From Azadirachta indica (taxonomy: Eukaryota > Streptophyta > Magnoliopsida > Sapindales > Meliaceae): 64,000 nucleotides of DNA. The notes under the pieces were generated by a model that saw only the letters and a list, made by a program, of their open reading frames with translations, was not told the origin of the DNA and did no database searches. Location: the NCBI GenBank assembly GCA_022749755.1, contig CM040444.1:10830274-10894273 (forward strand), read 5' to 3'. The first letter of the stretch is position 1. Each line of letters opens with the position of its first letter. Made by a program: the position numbers and the translations under genes. Below are positions 36,141-52,141 of this stretch, in pieces.

Positions 36141-39100
36141 ATGAAAAAACTAGCATGGAATATACGAGGTTTGGCCAATCCTCAATCACAAAACGAATTG
36201 GCCAATATGTGTTTTCATCATCGTCCTTCTCCAGTGGCAATTGCGGAACCCATGGTGGACTTTGGTAAAATCTCCTCTACTTATTGGGGCTCTCTTCATC
36301 TACCTTTAGTTGCAGTGTCAGCGAATCCTTGTCCAAAGATTTGGATTCTGCAATCTAATTCTCTTACTTCCATGGAAGTGCTATCTTACAATGATCAGCA
36401 TGTTACTGTGAAATCTACTCTTGAGGAAAAGGTTTGTTTTTTCTCTTTCATTTATGCCTCCACTTACTACGTATCTCGCAGAACTTTATGGGCAGATTTG
36501 CTCTCTCTCTCTCTCTCTCTAATCAAATTAATGGTCCATGGCTCGTCGCTGGTGACTTCAATGCCACTTTAGGTGCTCATGAGCAACGAGGTGGCGGCTT
36601 ACCAGGTCCTTTCTCCTGTGCAGACTTCCAGAATTTCAATGAAGATTGTAACCTGCCACATATCCCGACCAGGGGTTTAAACTTTTCTTGGGCTCGTAAC
36701 AGTGGCAATTTGGGGCACATGGAGCGAAAATTAGATAGGCTCTTTGTAATTCTAGTTGGTTGGACACTTGGTCTACAGCTTATTGTCATGTTCTTCCCCG
36801 TTCGGTCTCCGATCATTCTCCGTTGGTTATAGCAGGATATTCTTCCGACGAACAAAGCCCCAAGCTTTTCGGTTTCAAACTATGTGGCTTCATCATTGTG
36901 ACTTCAAAAAAGTGGTAAATGAAGTATGGAATTCAATACCAGTACGTGGTTGTCCAATGTTTATGGTCATGGTGAAACTAAAAACCCTAAAGGCAAGATT
37001 GCGGGATTGGAACAAAACAGTCTTCGATAATGTACATGACATGGTTTTGAAAGCTAGAAATAAGTTAGAAGAGATTCAACTTCATGTGGCATCTGGAGGG
37101 AACATTACAGATTTATTTATGAAGTACAAGCTAAAGAAAGGTTATTGCATGCAGTCGCGGCTCAACAGGCCTTTTGGCGAGACAGAACTCGAGTCACTTG
37201 GCTCAAAGATGGTGATAGAAATACCAAAATTTTTCATATTTATGCGAAAATTCAAAAGACCATGTCTAGAATTTCTGGCTTACGAATTGGTGATAATTGG
37301 TGTGACAATATTGAAGACATTGCCTCTCATGTCATTGATTATTATAGGGACCTATTTTCAGACCAAGGACACAGAATTCCTCAAGACTTCAACACCTGTA
37401 ATGTGATACCTTTTAGTGTTACAGATAGGGAAAACAAGATCCTAACCTCTTTTCCAAGTGAAGGAAAAATTAAGGAGGTGGTCTTCTAAATGAATCCAGC
37501 CAGTGCTCCAGGACCTGATGGCTTTTCTGGTGCTTTCTACCATGCCTGTTGGGACATAATTGCTAAAGATGTGATTGCAGGGGTTCAACAATTTTTCACA
37601 GACAGTTATCTCCTGCCCAACCTTAATTCTTCTTTCTTGGTTCTCCTTCCAAAGACGGATGATGCTATCACGATTTCACACTATCGACTGATTGCTCTGG
37701 CTAATTTTTTCTTCAAAATAATTACAAAGACTTTGGCTAAAAGGCTGGGTCCTATCATGGATCGGATTATTACTCCGCATCAGTCAGCCTTTATTCGCGG
37801 GAGACAGATTCATGATAGTATATCATTTGTTTCTGACGGTATCAATGTGCTTAGCAGAAAAAGTTACGGTGGTAATATGAGCATAAAACTCGATATTTCG
37901 AAAGCTTTTGACTCATTGAATTGGGAATTCCTCTATGTGGTTTTACGAAAATTTGGCTTCCAGGAAAAATTATTAATTGGGTCTCTATCATATTATCGTC
38001 TGCCAAATTGTCAATTCTTCTAAATGGGTCAGTACATGGTTTTTTCTCTTGCGGTCGTGGAGTTCGTTAAGGTGATCGCCTCTCCCCTCTTTTATTTTGC
38101 CTTGCTGAAGATGTTTTATCTAGAGGAATTCTCAGCTTACATGAATCAAGAGATATTCTTCCAATTTCTGTTCCAAGAGGCTGTCCGTCGATTTCCCATG
38201 TCTTGTATGCTAATGATATCTTTATTTTCAGTCGTGGGGATCAAAAATCCTTATCAAGATTAAGCAAGTATTTAGAAGATTACGGTCAAGAATCGGGACA
38301 ATTGATTAACAAGACAAAGAGTCTGTTTTTCCTGGGAAAAGCGACAACTCATCGAAAGACCAAATTCAGTCTGTTTTAGGTTTTGCGGAAGGTTCTCTAC
38401 CTCTCACTTATTTGGGAGTACCAATCTGTACTAGCTGCCCCATGCGTAAACACCTTCAATCTTTGGCTGACAAGGCTAAATCGGTTCTGACAATCTGGCA
38501 AGGCAAGTTGTTATCCATGGCAGGAAGAATTGAGCTTGTGAAATCAGTTTTCCAAAGTATCCTTATGCATAGCTTCAAAATCTATTATGGCCACGATCGT
38601 TACTCAAAGAAATGCAAGGCTGGGTCCGTAAGTTCGTTCTTTCAGGTTGTTATCAACAGCGAAAAATGGCTTTGATTTCCTGGGATAGAATCTGTACGCC
38701 AAAGCTTGAAGGAGGATTAGGATTGCGGAGGTTTGATGTTCTACTCGGCATGCCTTCTCAAAAGCCTAAGGGAAATTAGAACCGGTAAGTCTTTAAGAGC
38801 TACAGACCTTAATGCCCGATACTCTTTTACTAACTCCAAAAGAAAATTCCTTGCTTCCTTATTATGGAGTGGTTTTAATTCGGTTCTGGAAACTTTCTCT
38901 CAAGGATCAGTTTGGATTATTGGGGATGGCAAAATTATCAACTTCTAGCATGATAATTGGCTAGGCTCTTATATTCTGCCAAGAATTGATCATACTCAAT
39001 TTAACAAAAAAATATCATCAGTGATCATGGAAGGAAGATGGCACATTTTCAATTCTTTTTTCAAGTTTTCTCGCAGAGTCTATTCAGAGTCCAGTCCTTC

Positions 39101-40235
39101 CCAAGATTTCTAGACCTGATCCCTTGGTTTGGCGATCATTTAGAGATGGCAATCTTTCACTCAAAGATAGCTATAATTGTGTTTGAACTCCTCAGGAAAT
39201 TCAAAATTGGTGTTCAATTTTATGGAAAAACTTTGTCCCTCCAAAATTTTCCTTGTTAACATGGCGTGTACTTCAACATAAAATTCCCGTGGATGATGTT
39301 CTTATGAGATATCTATATGGTTTCTGGATGCTCCATGTGCACAATTTTTTCAAACTTGGAATCAGTCGATCATCTATTTACCTCCTGCTGCTTCACGAGA
39401 CAAGTCTGGCAATGGTTCAGTGCTCTTTTTCGCATCTCTATCCCTTCCTTTGCTAAAACCTCAAATTTGTGGCATTGGATAGAGGGACAAAGCTGCAGTC
39501 CCCAATTATACAATCTTTGGATCAGAGTTTCATGTTTTGTGTTCTGCTCTATATGGAAAGCTAGAAATCACCTACGTTTTGATGACATAGTTGCCTCCTT
39601 AAGACATCTACAAACAGACATCTATGCCCTTATTTGATACCTTGCCGAAATTTGTCCTGTATTTGTGCACTTCGGCATGGACATAATGATTCTCTCGGAT
39701 TTGGGAATCCCTTGGCAGCTTGGTCAAGCCCCAAAAGCTCTAATCCTCACTTGGCATCCTCCACCTGAAGGCTAGATTAAAGTCAATACAAACAGTCTTG
39801 CAAAAGGCAACTGTGGTGGAGTATTTCGAGATAATCATGGTCAGTTTCTAGGTGGGTTTGGACTTGCACTTGGCCACCAAACCGCTTTCTATGCTGAGAT
39901 TATGGCAGTTATAATGGCTGTAGAACTTGCTTATGATCAGGGGTGGTTTAATATATGGCTAGAGAGTGATTCCCTTCTGGTTATTCAACTCTTGTTGAAT
40001 GATTCTCTCAGCCCTACTTGGCTCTTGCAGAATCGATGGTTGAAATATAAGATTGTGATTTCAAAATTATCTTTAAAAGTTCTCACACCTTTCGGGAAAC
40101 CACCGCCATCGTAGATGCATTAGCGAACTTGGGACTACAATGCCATACGCTAAAGTGGTGGTCTTGTCCCCCATCTCAGATTCATAAACTCATGCTTCCC
40201 ACAATGCATGGCTTCCCATGCTATCGTTTTTCTTA
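36141..40235 (+). pseudogene. LINE ORF2 (APE endonuclease, reverse transcriptase, RNase H) pseudogene
   Basis: The endonuclease starts MKKLAWNIRGL at 36141 and continues as VAGDFNATL and LNFSWARN after a frameshift at the (CT)10 run. RT follows at 37145-38420: FWRDRTRVTWLKDGDRNTKIFH, then a TAA at 37487 just before NPASAPGPDGF, SAFIRGRQIHDS and LDISKAFDSLNW. The GVRQGDPLSP motif then appears as GVR-stop-GDRLSP (TAA 38068-38070). The catalytic YADD reads YAND near 38208. A zf-RVT-type region lies at 39250-39500. RNase H at 39780-40200 (AEIMAVIMAVELA, LESDSLLVI, VDALANLGL) has the first Asp replaced. Catalytic residues and frames are lost. Confidence 0.9.
36501..36520. repeat. (CT)10 microsatellite inside the LINE endonuclease
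   Basis: A pure dinucleotide run lies within coding sequence. The endonuclease reading changes frame exactly across it (frame starting 36141 before, frame containing 36434 after), so change in repeat length is the simplest cause of the frameshift. Confidence 0.9.
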
Positions 40236-40370
40236 ATCTTTTTCTTTGTTTGGTCACCATTGATGTAATTGTTTAGTAAGGTTGTTACATCCCTAGTTAA
40301 TTTGTATTACCTCCTGTGATTATATTAATGAATCTGCCTTTCAAAGGCTTATTTAAAAAAATATATATAT

Positions 40371-43181
40371 AATAATATCATACGAATAATAATATAATAT
40401 ATTAGTGACATTTTTAGCCAGTATTTAATAAAAATAAACAAGAAAATAAGAAAAATAAGTGATATGGGGAAGTGACCCCACTAAATTTAGGATAAATGAT
40501 ATAAAGGTCTCTAAATTTTGGCTAATTAGCCACATAAGTCCTACTAAATTTAAAATTAGTCTTAAAAGTTTTAATCCGTTAATATGTACAGTAAATTTGG
40601 ATAGAAAAGTATGATTTTATAATCATATTACTGTTGATTATTATATTTAACTCTTCTGAACTTTTAGAAAATGGAGCATGCCTACCTAATTTTTTGACAA
40701 TGTAAAAATATTCTCAACTTGTTAAAAAGGTAAAAATACATTTGACTAACTATTATAATAAAAATAATTATTTTATTCTTATATTATTGTCCTAAACTTT
40801 TAAAGACATATAAAATGACCGTATTATCATTATTTTTACTTTTTAATAACCAATATAATTTTATTTTAATATTTTTTTACCTTTAATTATTTTTTCTTTT
40901 AAAATTTGATGTCAATTTTTTTATAATATTAATAATATATAAATTCTTTAAATATACTTTTTAATTAAAGTTTGAAGAAATTAATAGACAAATACTCTAC
41001 TTGATTTTTATATGTTCACTAATTGGTTGACTTGTTGGTTTATTATTAATTTTATCCCAAAATTTAGTGAAATAACAAAAGAAGTATATTTTTTCAATTG
41101 TAACAATTTACTTCTCATTATTCACATCTACTAAGTACTAAAATATTAAAATTGAAACATTACGTTCTAATTTATTATTTTAATAAAATTTTGAAAAAAA
41201 ATGTTATTATAAAAAAGGCTTATGATAAGTTACGACAAACTTATATGATCATTTTAAAAGATAGCATGAAGATTAGGAGCATTGATGAAATATTTAAAAA
41301 AATTAAATAAGACGTATGAGAATAATAAATTATAATATGTGAATCGAATTTGGTATTATATGTTAATAGAATTAGTAATTAGATATATTTTTATATTTTT
41401 ATTAAAATAATTTAATTTATTTTTAATTAAACTTTAAAAAAAGAAAGAATTTCTCTTGTTTTTCTTTATAATAAAAGATAATATGTATGTACTTTTTATA
41501 TTTTTTACTTACAGTCAACCAATGGCCTTATAAGACAATTAAAATTTTTCCACCCATTTGCCAAAATTACTTCTCAAAAATAAGAACTCTTAAGGCTCCA
41601 AGGATCAATTATGTTATTAAGGTAATGTATAAGGAATATAAAAATAAAAAAATTTTAAATTCTATATTTGGAGTTAAAACATTATTTAAATTAACTTAGT
41701 ATTACTAAAATAAGTATTTTATTATGAAGATAAAATTTTAAAATATCTCTTTAGCTAAGAATGTAAGTTGCATTAACCTAGGACTATATAAACTAGTTAT
41801 ATTTCAATACAATTATACATCAACACAATATATAAGGAGGCATTATTTCATGTTCAAGTTAGCTTGGAACATTACCGTAGAATTCTTGAAACCACACTAG
41901 TAAGATATTGACTAGACAAAGTTAGGGTGTTATTTCATATTTGATGAGAATCTCTTAACAATCATTACTTTTTGGTCATCGTTTGTTGTAGAAACTAAGG
42001 TTGGACTAGTTTGGTTTGGTTGGTCCAATTTTTTATACTATTTTTCAATTTTTATTTTTAAAAGAATAAAATTTTCAATCCAATTTTAGTGTTAGAAGAA
42101 ACTTAAAACTAGACTAAAATAGTATTTTATATTAAAATGAAATCATTTTATATTGATAAAATGGTATAGTTTTTCTAAAAACAAAAGAAAAATGATAAAC
42201 TGGTAAAAAAAATAAACTTGAAAAACCAAACTAGACCGATAGGTTCACAATCATTTGGTCTAATTTTGATTTGATTCTAGCCTTATGTTTGGTTTGGTCT
42301 AGTTTTAGAAATTAAGAACACAAAATTTTTTGGTGCAATCTAGTTTTGAAAAAACCTTAATCGAATCGGACTATACCCGCCTTAGTATAAACTATCTCGA
42401 ATATTACCCTAGCGTCCTCCTCTATTATAGGCATCAACTTAGTTACTTTTAAGGTCTAAAAACATACTTATCACATTCTTAGTACTATTATGTCTCACAA
42501 ACGGATGTATCATGTATCGGCATCAGTATTATACGATATCAATATGACTTTATAGTGATTGTAATATATCCTTATTGTTCGTCATCCTTTACATTAATAT
42601 TAGGACTATCTCGCTCCCACACGTCGTAAATTCATAAATTGAGCCTTTTGCCTTCTTAAGATCACGACAATAACGACAGTGGTAGCGGATCCCCAAGTAA
42701 GATTAAGTCAGTTTTTTAAAGTTGCGATATCATAACTTTTAGGCCATTAAACAAGATTCAAAGTATATGGTGAGCTTTACTCTTTATAAGTTGAAAGGGA
42801 TGAGGAAGCTTAACGCAAATTCATAGGCCTAGTGGCATCAAAATCGGTAAACACACTTCAATGCCTATTAAGCATTTAATCAATCAGAAACTAATTACTA
42901 ATATTGAGTAAATTTCAATAGCACCTTCATATTTTTTTAATGCTCAATTTTATAACAAGGAAGAAAAAAATCATTAAATTTAGAATTTACAGTAAATTAT
43001 GTGATATGATAAAAAATTAATGTCCAAAATGAATTAGCTATGTAAAAAATTGAAGGCTCTTTATGCATTGGACTATTAATATTATTATTACTACTTTTTA
43101 AGCAATATATAAGAAATAGCAGAGACATATGATAAATTATTAACTTTAAACAAGCTAGCTAGCTACAATATGGGAAGATGA
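40371..43181. other. Intergenic AT-rich DNA with MITE-like fragments
   Basis: No gene seen. 40488-40580 (GATATAAAGGTCTCTAAATTTTG..., then TAAGTCCTACTAAATTT) resembles the left ends of the TIR elements at 47619 and 48933. A possible inverted partner (ATTTAGTGAAATAAC) lies near 41065, too weak to define an element. 42000-42380 is enriched in TTTGGTTTGGT-type and complementary motifs, suggesting another degraded foldback element. 42400-42880 is unclassified. The last 100 bp probably hold the terpene-synthase 3' UTR. Confidence 0.45.
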
Positions 43182-46573
<3,392 letters not shown>

Positions 46574-46998
46574 GTAAGCTTGCTGTGTGTTGCGTGGGTG
46601 AAATTACTTGGGACTCTTGGTGGTATATATACAGCATCAATGGCACAATTAATATTGCCCATTTCATTGCGTAAACATCACTCACATGGCCTTGTATAAT
46701 GTTAACTACATGTTTTCTTTAGTCTATATTACGACAATGACATGAACATCGATCGTACAGTGATCACATGGCCTTTTGTACCATTAACGAATGGAATTGT
46801 CATTATCATTGGACCTACACACCTACCTTATTTTTTTTTATTTCTTTATAATTAAACAAGTTAATAGGGATAAGAGACAAAAACATAAACATCCACTTGG
46901 ACCACACCGGACTTAAATAGTCTCCTAATTTCATTTTTTCTTTTAATCACGTTTTCAAAATTTTATTATTACAATCACAAATATCAGTATAATTCACT
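46574..46998 (-). promoter_or_regulatory. Terpene-synthase promoter, proximal copy
   Basis: A TATATATA box at 46624-46631 lies about 50 bp upstream of the ATG, placing transcription start near 46595 with a very short 5' UTR. The sequence from 46624 to about 46998 is duplicated at 47386-48614 (shared GCATCAATGGCACAATTAATATTGCC block, CCTTGTA, GAATTGTCATT.TTATTGGACCTA, ACATCCA.TTGG.CCACA). The duplication therefore covers the core and upstream promoter. Confidence 0.72.
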
Positions 46999-47385
46999 TC
47001 AAGAACCATGTCGGGCATAAAAGGCTGGATGCAGAAGCAAACATGTTGTATCGTCTTTGAGTGGCGGGAAATCACATAAGGAAAAAACCACTTGCAAAAC
47101 ACTTACAATATGTGTTTCAATCTCTGCTCTCTGTGTTTCATGCTCTCTATGTTTCTGAGTTTATGAACCAACAATCAACTGATGATTAACGAGACATAAA
47201 AGTATTTATTTATAGTGCTAGAGAGATAAAAGAAAACATCCCTTAATCTGAATAAGAAGTTTATCTTTATTCAAAGATAAACGTTTTATCACTTGAAATA
47301 AATCGTATCTCTTAACTCTATTTGTCTACAATAATTAAGAATTATTCTAGATAATTAATTAATTATTTAGATAAATTTAATTTAT
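46999..47385. other. Spacer between the two promoter copies
   Basis: No gene seen. It contains CTCTGTGTTTCATGCTCTCTATG-like low-complexity sequence and ATTAATTAATTA near 47355. A terpene-synthase body would be expected here if a complete upstream gene had once existed, but none remains. Confidence 0.45.
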
Positions 47386-48614
47386 TATATATAGCATCAA
47401 TGGCACAATTAATATTGCCAATTCCGTTGTGTATACTACAAGATTTTTTTTTTTTCCAATCTTTACTATGATAATGAAAAAATTCGGAAATGACGATATT
47501 GTGAATATCACTCACATTTGCCTTGTACACCATTAGTAGAATTGTCATTGTTATTGGACCTAGGCCTACCTCTACTTTCGCATTAAAATTTCATGCTTCA
47601 CATGGTATTCTACTTTTAGGTAAACGACATTTTAATCCCTAAAATTTGGCCAAGTAATTATATGTCTCACTATTTAGGAAAATACTTAAAAAAAATCTTA
47701 GTCTGTTAGTTTGTATTGTCTATTTCAATGGAAAAGTAAACAAGTGGCCTTTCTACACATCATTTAGTGATAAAGATTAATACATTATGATGTGGTAACT
47801 AACTCATGAGCATATGTATAATAGAACACGTCTCACGATACTATTGGGCACTTTGTACTTGGATTTAATGAACCATTGACCGCTGCCTTCAACTACCACT
47901 AGCCATGGTCTAATGACATTCATTTAAGTCATTACAGATATTATTAGGTTTGTTAGTAAACTATCAATGCATTAATAGTACCATTACTCATTGTTTGAGC
48001 AATCATTCACTGTAAATTCAAAGTTTAATTTTTTATGTGCAAAAACTTTAACATCACATCTACAATGAATAGTTGCTCAAAACGATGATAGTGATGACAC
48101 TATTTTCACAAAGCATTCAATTAAAATTGTAATGATAACCCAAAAAAAATGTTAGCCTATGGTGAATGGATGTCAATGGTGGTCGGTAATGACAATCAAT
48201 AATTCCTTAAACTCTACTACAAAATTATAAATCCAAATATCTAACATGGACAATATTTTCCACATCATACGATCATATAAACATACCTTAATAGTTAACA
48301 GGGGCATAACCGTAGAATCACACTTTTTAATTCAAACAAATGATATAAACTAATAGATTGAGACTTTTTTGAATATTTTCTTAACTAGCAGAACTTATTA
48401 AGTTAATTAGCTAAACTTTAGGGACTAAAATATCGTTTACCCTTTATTTTTTTCATGTCTTTATAAACGAGTTAATAATAAAAATGATACATGACAAAAA
48501 GATGAACATCCATTTGGGCCACAATGAACTTAAATCCTCTCCGAACCTTATTCTTTTCAATCCTTATTTCCAAATTTAATTCTTATTACAATCATAAATA
48601 TCAAGTGATATGAT
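47386..48614 (-). repeat. Duplicated terpene-synthase promoter without a gene, split by a TIR element
   Basis: It begins with a TATATATA box (47386-47393) and the same GCATCAATGGCACAATTAA stretch as the proximal promoter. It diverges moderately, is interrupted at 47619-48441 by a TIR element, and then resumes (GTCTTTATAAACGAGTTAATA against TTCTTTATAATTAAACAAGTTAATA) to about 48614. It is a relic of a tandem duplication. Whether it has any regulatory effect on the intact gene is unknown. Confidence 0.72.
47619..48441. mobile_element. TIR element of 823 bp in the duplicated terpene-synthase promoter
   Basis: The left end GGTAAACGACATTTTAATCC and right end GGACTAAAATATCGTTTACC are inverted copies; similarity continues about 30 bp inward. 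Similar sequence (CTTTTA and CTTTAT) flanks both sides. The proximal promoter copy lacks this DNA (at about 46835), giving an empty site. Non-coding. Related TIR sequence occurs at 48933 and 40488. Confidence 0.75.
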
Positions 48615-48932
48615 AGTCCAACAATTGGAATTTTCTTAATTTTTGAATTAAGTGATATATTCTCATCACCTTCCAATTAATAAATAACTTAAAAGTATAC
48701 TAGTGTCCTTTTTAGTATTAAAAAAGTTCTAAAATTGCATTATAGCAAAACAAAAATATAAAATTATATATGTATTTATTCAATTTACTCCAAAATTAAG
48801 TTTTATCGATATTTAGAAAAAGGGTTATTTTAACCTTTCTTTCCTATTTATTAAATTGAAAGTTACTACTCCACCCTAAAATAACGATAAAATGACTATT
48901 TTATCCTTATTCTAATTAAAAATAAAAAGGAG

Positions 48933-49757
48933 ATAATAACATTTTAGTCCCTCACTTTAGCCAAAAAACAAATTAAGACATAATTTGGTTGATTTTAATA
49001 GTTTAATCCCTACTATTATATCAATCCACTAAGTACTAATAAAGTACAAATTTATTCCTACTAATTAGATTTAAATGAATAATATAATTCATCTTTAATA
49101 TAAAATATAAACATAAAACTCTTAATCTACTACCTTCATTGTCACCTTGCTTCCCCCCATTTCCAACATGCCACCACTATCACAACTTCCGCTTTAATGT
49201 GTTTATCTCTTTTTTTTTTTCTTACTATCAGTTTCTTCGCCATGACCACTACCACTACTTTTTTTTCCTTTTTTCAAACTCAAATTTTTTTAAAATTATA
49301 TTTAAAAGATCTTCGATGAAAGTTGCAATAACTACCCAAACAAATCCCTACTCTTTTATTATTATTATCATTTCAAAAAATAGAGAATTAAAACTATGTT
49401 TTGTGAGTTTGGGTTTGTGTTTTTGGAGTTCTATCTCTTGGATGACATTTGTTGGTGATTACAAGGAGAAACAGTATGTGAGATGGTAGAATGTAACAAT
49501 AGAGACTAGAATAAGAGATTTAGTCAACAGAGAAAAAATGACTGGAGAAGTTGATGTATTTTCAGAAAAAAGATTGCAACAAAAGTTCATGCATTTTTTC
49601 TAACAAGTAATGGCAAAAGAAGTATAATTCTTTCAATTTTTTATTAAATGCAATGAAATTATGGTTTTTAATATTAGACAGAAAAAGTGAATTATACGCT
49701 AAAAAAATTTTAATGAATGATGACAAATATAATAGTTGAGGCTAAAATGTTATAATC
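48933..49757. mobile_element. Related TIR element, about 825 bp
   Basis: The left end ATAATAACATTTTAGTCCCTCA pairs with the right end complement, GATTATAACATTTTAGCCTCAAC. The inner left sequence resembles the 47619 element. It contains a T/C-rich open frame of 116 codons (49139-49489) that is low-complexity and not a credible gene. Boundaries are approximate. Confidence 0.5.
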
Positions 49758-51413
49758 GACCATAGTACGTCATGATTTGTTATTTCATCAAAGTGTAAGA
49801 ATTAAAATAATTAAAATAAGAGTAAAATAGTTTTTTATGGTTATTTGGGAGTGGAGTGATGACTTCAATTAATTAATCACATACCTAATATATGTCAATA
49901 AATTAAGGGACAAAGCTTAAAACAACCGTTAAAAAATGAAGAAAAAATAGTTCATATATTGTGACCCTTTAATTGGAGCCACCATGAATTTCATCTCACC
50001 AAGATAGCTCAATGTATGTACCAATACGGAGAGGGACGTACTATTGAAGACCTAAACACTACAATTAACAATAAAAGAATGCCCAATACTCTCTACTTTT
50101 AAGTCTAATACCTTCATCATCCACTTATATTTTGAAAAATATTTCATTATTCCATAATCTTCTATTAAAAACTGTTATTTTTTAAGGGCATTTAAATATT
50201 TTAACTTTATTAAGTTGCATGATCATTTAAAAAACTTTATTAACAATTAATTTAAATTTATGTTATTTTATTTTATTTAATTGATAAACTTATGATTGAT
50301 AGCTGAGCACTTGGTACGTCGGTAGCCACCAACAATATTTTCAAAATGGTTATAATTAATAATTTTTTTTTTTTAAGAAAAAACGGTGGTAGAACGAGGC
50401 CAAAAAGTGGCCAAAATATTGGTGACCATGTGTGGTGCTGCAACATTGACAGCAAGTGCAAGCACACCATTTCCATCACCAAAGTTAGTAGAATCCAATC
50501 TATACAATGCTGATAATTATATATCTCTACTTGCCACTAGTTTTGCGGTGCCACACTGTAGCTGCCACCATATGGCCTACTTTTGTCATCTCTTTTTGAA
50601 AATAACTATACTATCATGTAGATCAAGAAATTCAGAGTCTATTGATGTCACTGATAATTTATTTGGAATAACTCAATAATCAGAAGACGATCAATCGTGG
50701 CAACTTGCTACTAATCACCATTGGTGAAATATTCACAAATTAATATTTATAAAATTTCGATCAATTTATTATCTAAAATCTTTATAAATTTAAATCAATT
50801 TAAATTAATTTATTAACTAAAAATTTATAAATTTATAAATTTAAATATTTATACAAATTAATTAACGTTTATCCAAAATATAAATAGCACAAAATTTGAA
50901 TTAATTTATTAGATGTTATCTAAAACATTTATAAATTTGAATATTCACACCAAGTAATTAATGTTTATATAAAAATTAGCTTAAAATTTAAATTATTTAA
51001 TAAATAAGTATTAATTTATTTTTGAATTATATGAAAATTTAATTTTTTGCTAAAAGACTAACAGTTTTTTTAATGGATATAAAATATGAAGAATCATGGA
51101 GTATTTGTCAAAATTTAAGGAAATGATGAGATATTAAACTTAAAATGTACGAGATATAGGACATTCACTTGTTTAACATTTTAGAAATGTTATTTTTTAA
51201 TAATATATTAATAGGTTAAATGACAAATTACTTCTTAATGCAATAAATTGTAAATATTACAATTAAAAATAAAACATATTCCATGGAAATTGTAAGAAGA
51301 GAGAGAAAATGAATTATAGTAGACAATTTTTATGCAACTTTTTTTTTATTATTTTTATTCTATCAATCATGTGCTCGAATGATTCTTTATGTAATATATC
51401 TTTATGACATAGA
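49758..51413. other. AT-rich intergenic DNA, no gene seen
   Basis: 50750-51020 is built of many imperfect TTTATAAATTTAAAT-type words on both strands and is simply low-complexity. A 97-codon frame at 50386-50679 has no recognisable similarity. Confidence 0.5.
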
Positions 51414-51911
51414 GGTATTTTCACATACCTCATTTGAAATTTGAAGAAATTATAGGTAGAGAAAAAGTTTATGAAAATTTATAGCAGCTTCTTCTATTAT
51501 AGTATTTCTATCTAATTTGCCATATGTTGACCTTTAGAAAATTGAGTATTAAATGACTAAAATAAACTCTTTACTAAAATCCTAAGCCATCATTCTTTTA
51601 TCTATCCACTTTTTTCTTTTTATCTAACTCTCAATTTAAAAATAATAATAAAAATAGTCCATGAATCTCAACTATTACATTTGGTTAATAGTTTGAAAGT
51701 TAAATAAAAAGAAAAAGGTGATAGTAAAATAATGGTAGAGCTACAGTTTTAGTAATGAGGTTCGTTTGGTTATTTAACATTTTTTCTAACAGTCAACATA
51801 TAGTTTTAACTGGATGGAAACATTGTAACAAGTGAGGTTTTTATAAAATTTCACAAAGTTTCTCTCTATTTGTAGTTTTCATATATCTTAGGGTAAATAT
51901 GTGAAAATACC
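51414..51911. mobile_element. TIR element of about 0.5 kb, same family as 13536-16131
   Basis: The ends GGTATTTTCACATA and TATGTGAAAATACC are inverted copies. Similarity between arms runs about 75 bp (TAGAGAAAAAGTTTATGAAAATTTATA against the complement of the right arm). The left part matches 13536-13690 (TATAGTATTTCTATC) and the right part matches 16060-16131. No clear target duplication is seen. It represents the uninterrupted form of the family without nested insertions. Confidence 0.7.
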
Positions 51912-52141
51912 ACTTAAAATATATGTAGATAAAGATGAATTTGCTTGCCACAACCATGATATCTGTGAGTGAATTAAATGTAAATAGAGATGGGAGATAG
52001 TGAAAGTGAAGAAATACGTTGGAGAAGGGAAAAGGACATTATAACCAATTTGATGATTTGAAATGTAGGGATATTGCTATTTGTCTAACTTTTAAAATAG
52101 TCAAAAAAGCTTTATTATTAGCCTTAAGGCTCATAATTCAT

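Larger units (their letters stand above)
34330..40370 (+). mobile_element. Near full-length L1-type plant LINE with RNase H domain, decayed
   Basis: Domains appear in the canonical order. They are an ORF1 gag-like protein with DUF4283 and a CCHC knuckle, an APE-type endonuclease, reverse transcriptase, a zf-RVT zinc-binding region and a C-terminal RNase H. The 3' UTR ends at an A-rich tail (AAAAAAATATATAT) near 40355-40370. The 5' end is placed near 34330 from the start of GC-richer sequence. A target duplication could not be identified with confidence. Many frameshifts and stops make it inactive. Confidence 0.88.

Noticed and set aside
36577..36855. 92-codon open frame on the minus strand
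   Set aside because: It is the antisense shadow of the LINE endonuclease reading.
49139..49489. 116-codon open frame (plus strand)
   Set aside because: It is rich in His, Phe and Ser from T/C tracts, lies inside a TIR element and shows no domain-like pattern.
50386..50679. 97-codon open frame
   Set aside because: No recognisable motif, no neighbouring exons and no promoter evidence; compatible with chance in this length of sequence.
50750..51020. TTTATAAATTTAAAT-rich stretch as a satellite repeat
   Set aside because: The words recur without a fixed period and on both strands, so it looks like low-complexity AT sequence.
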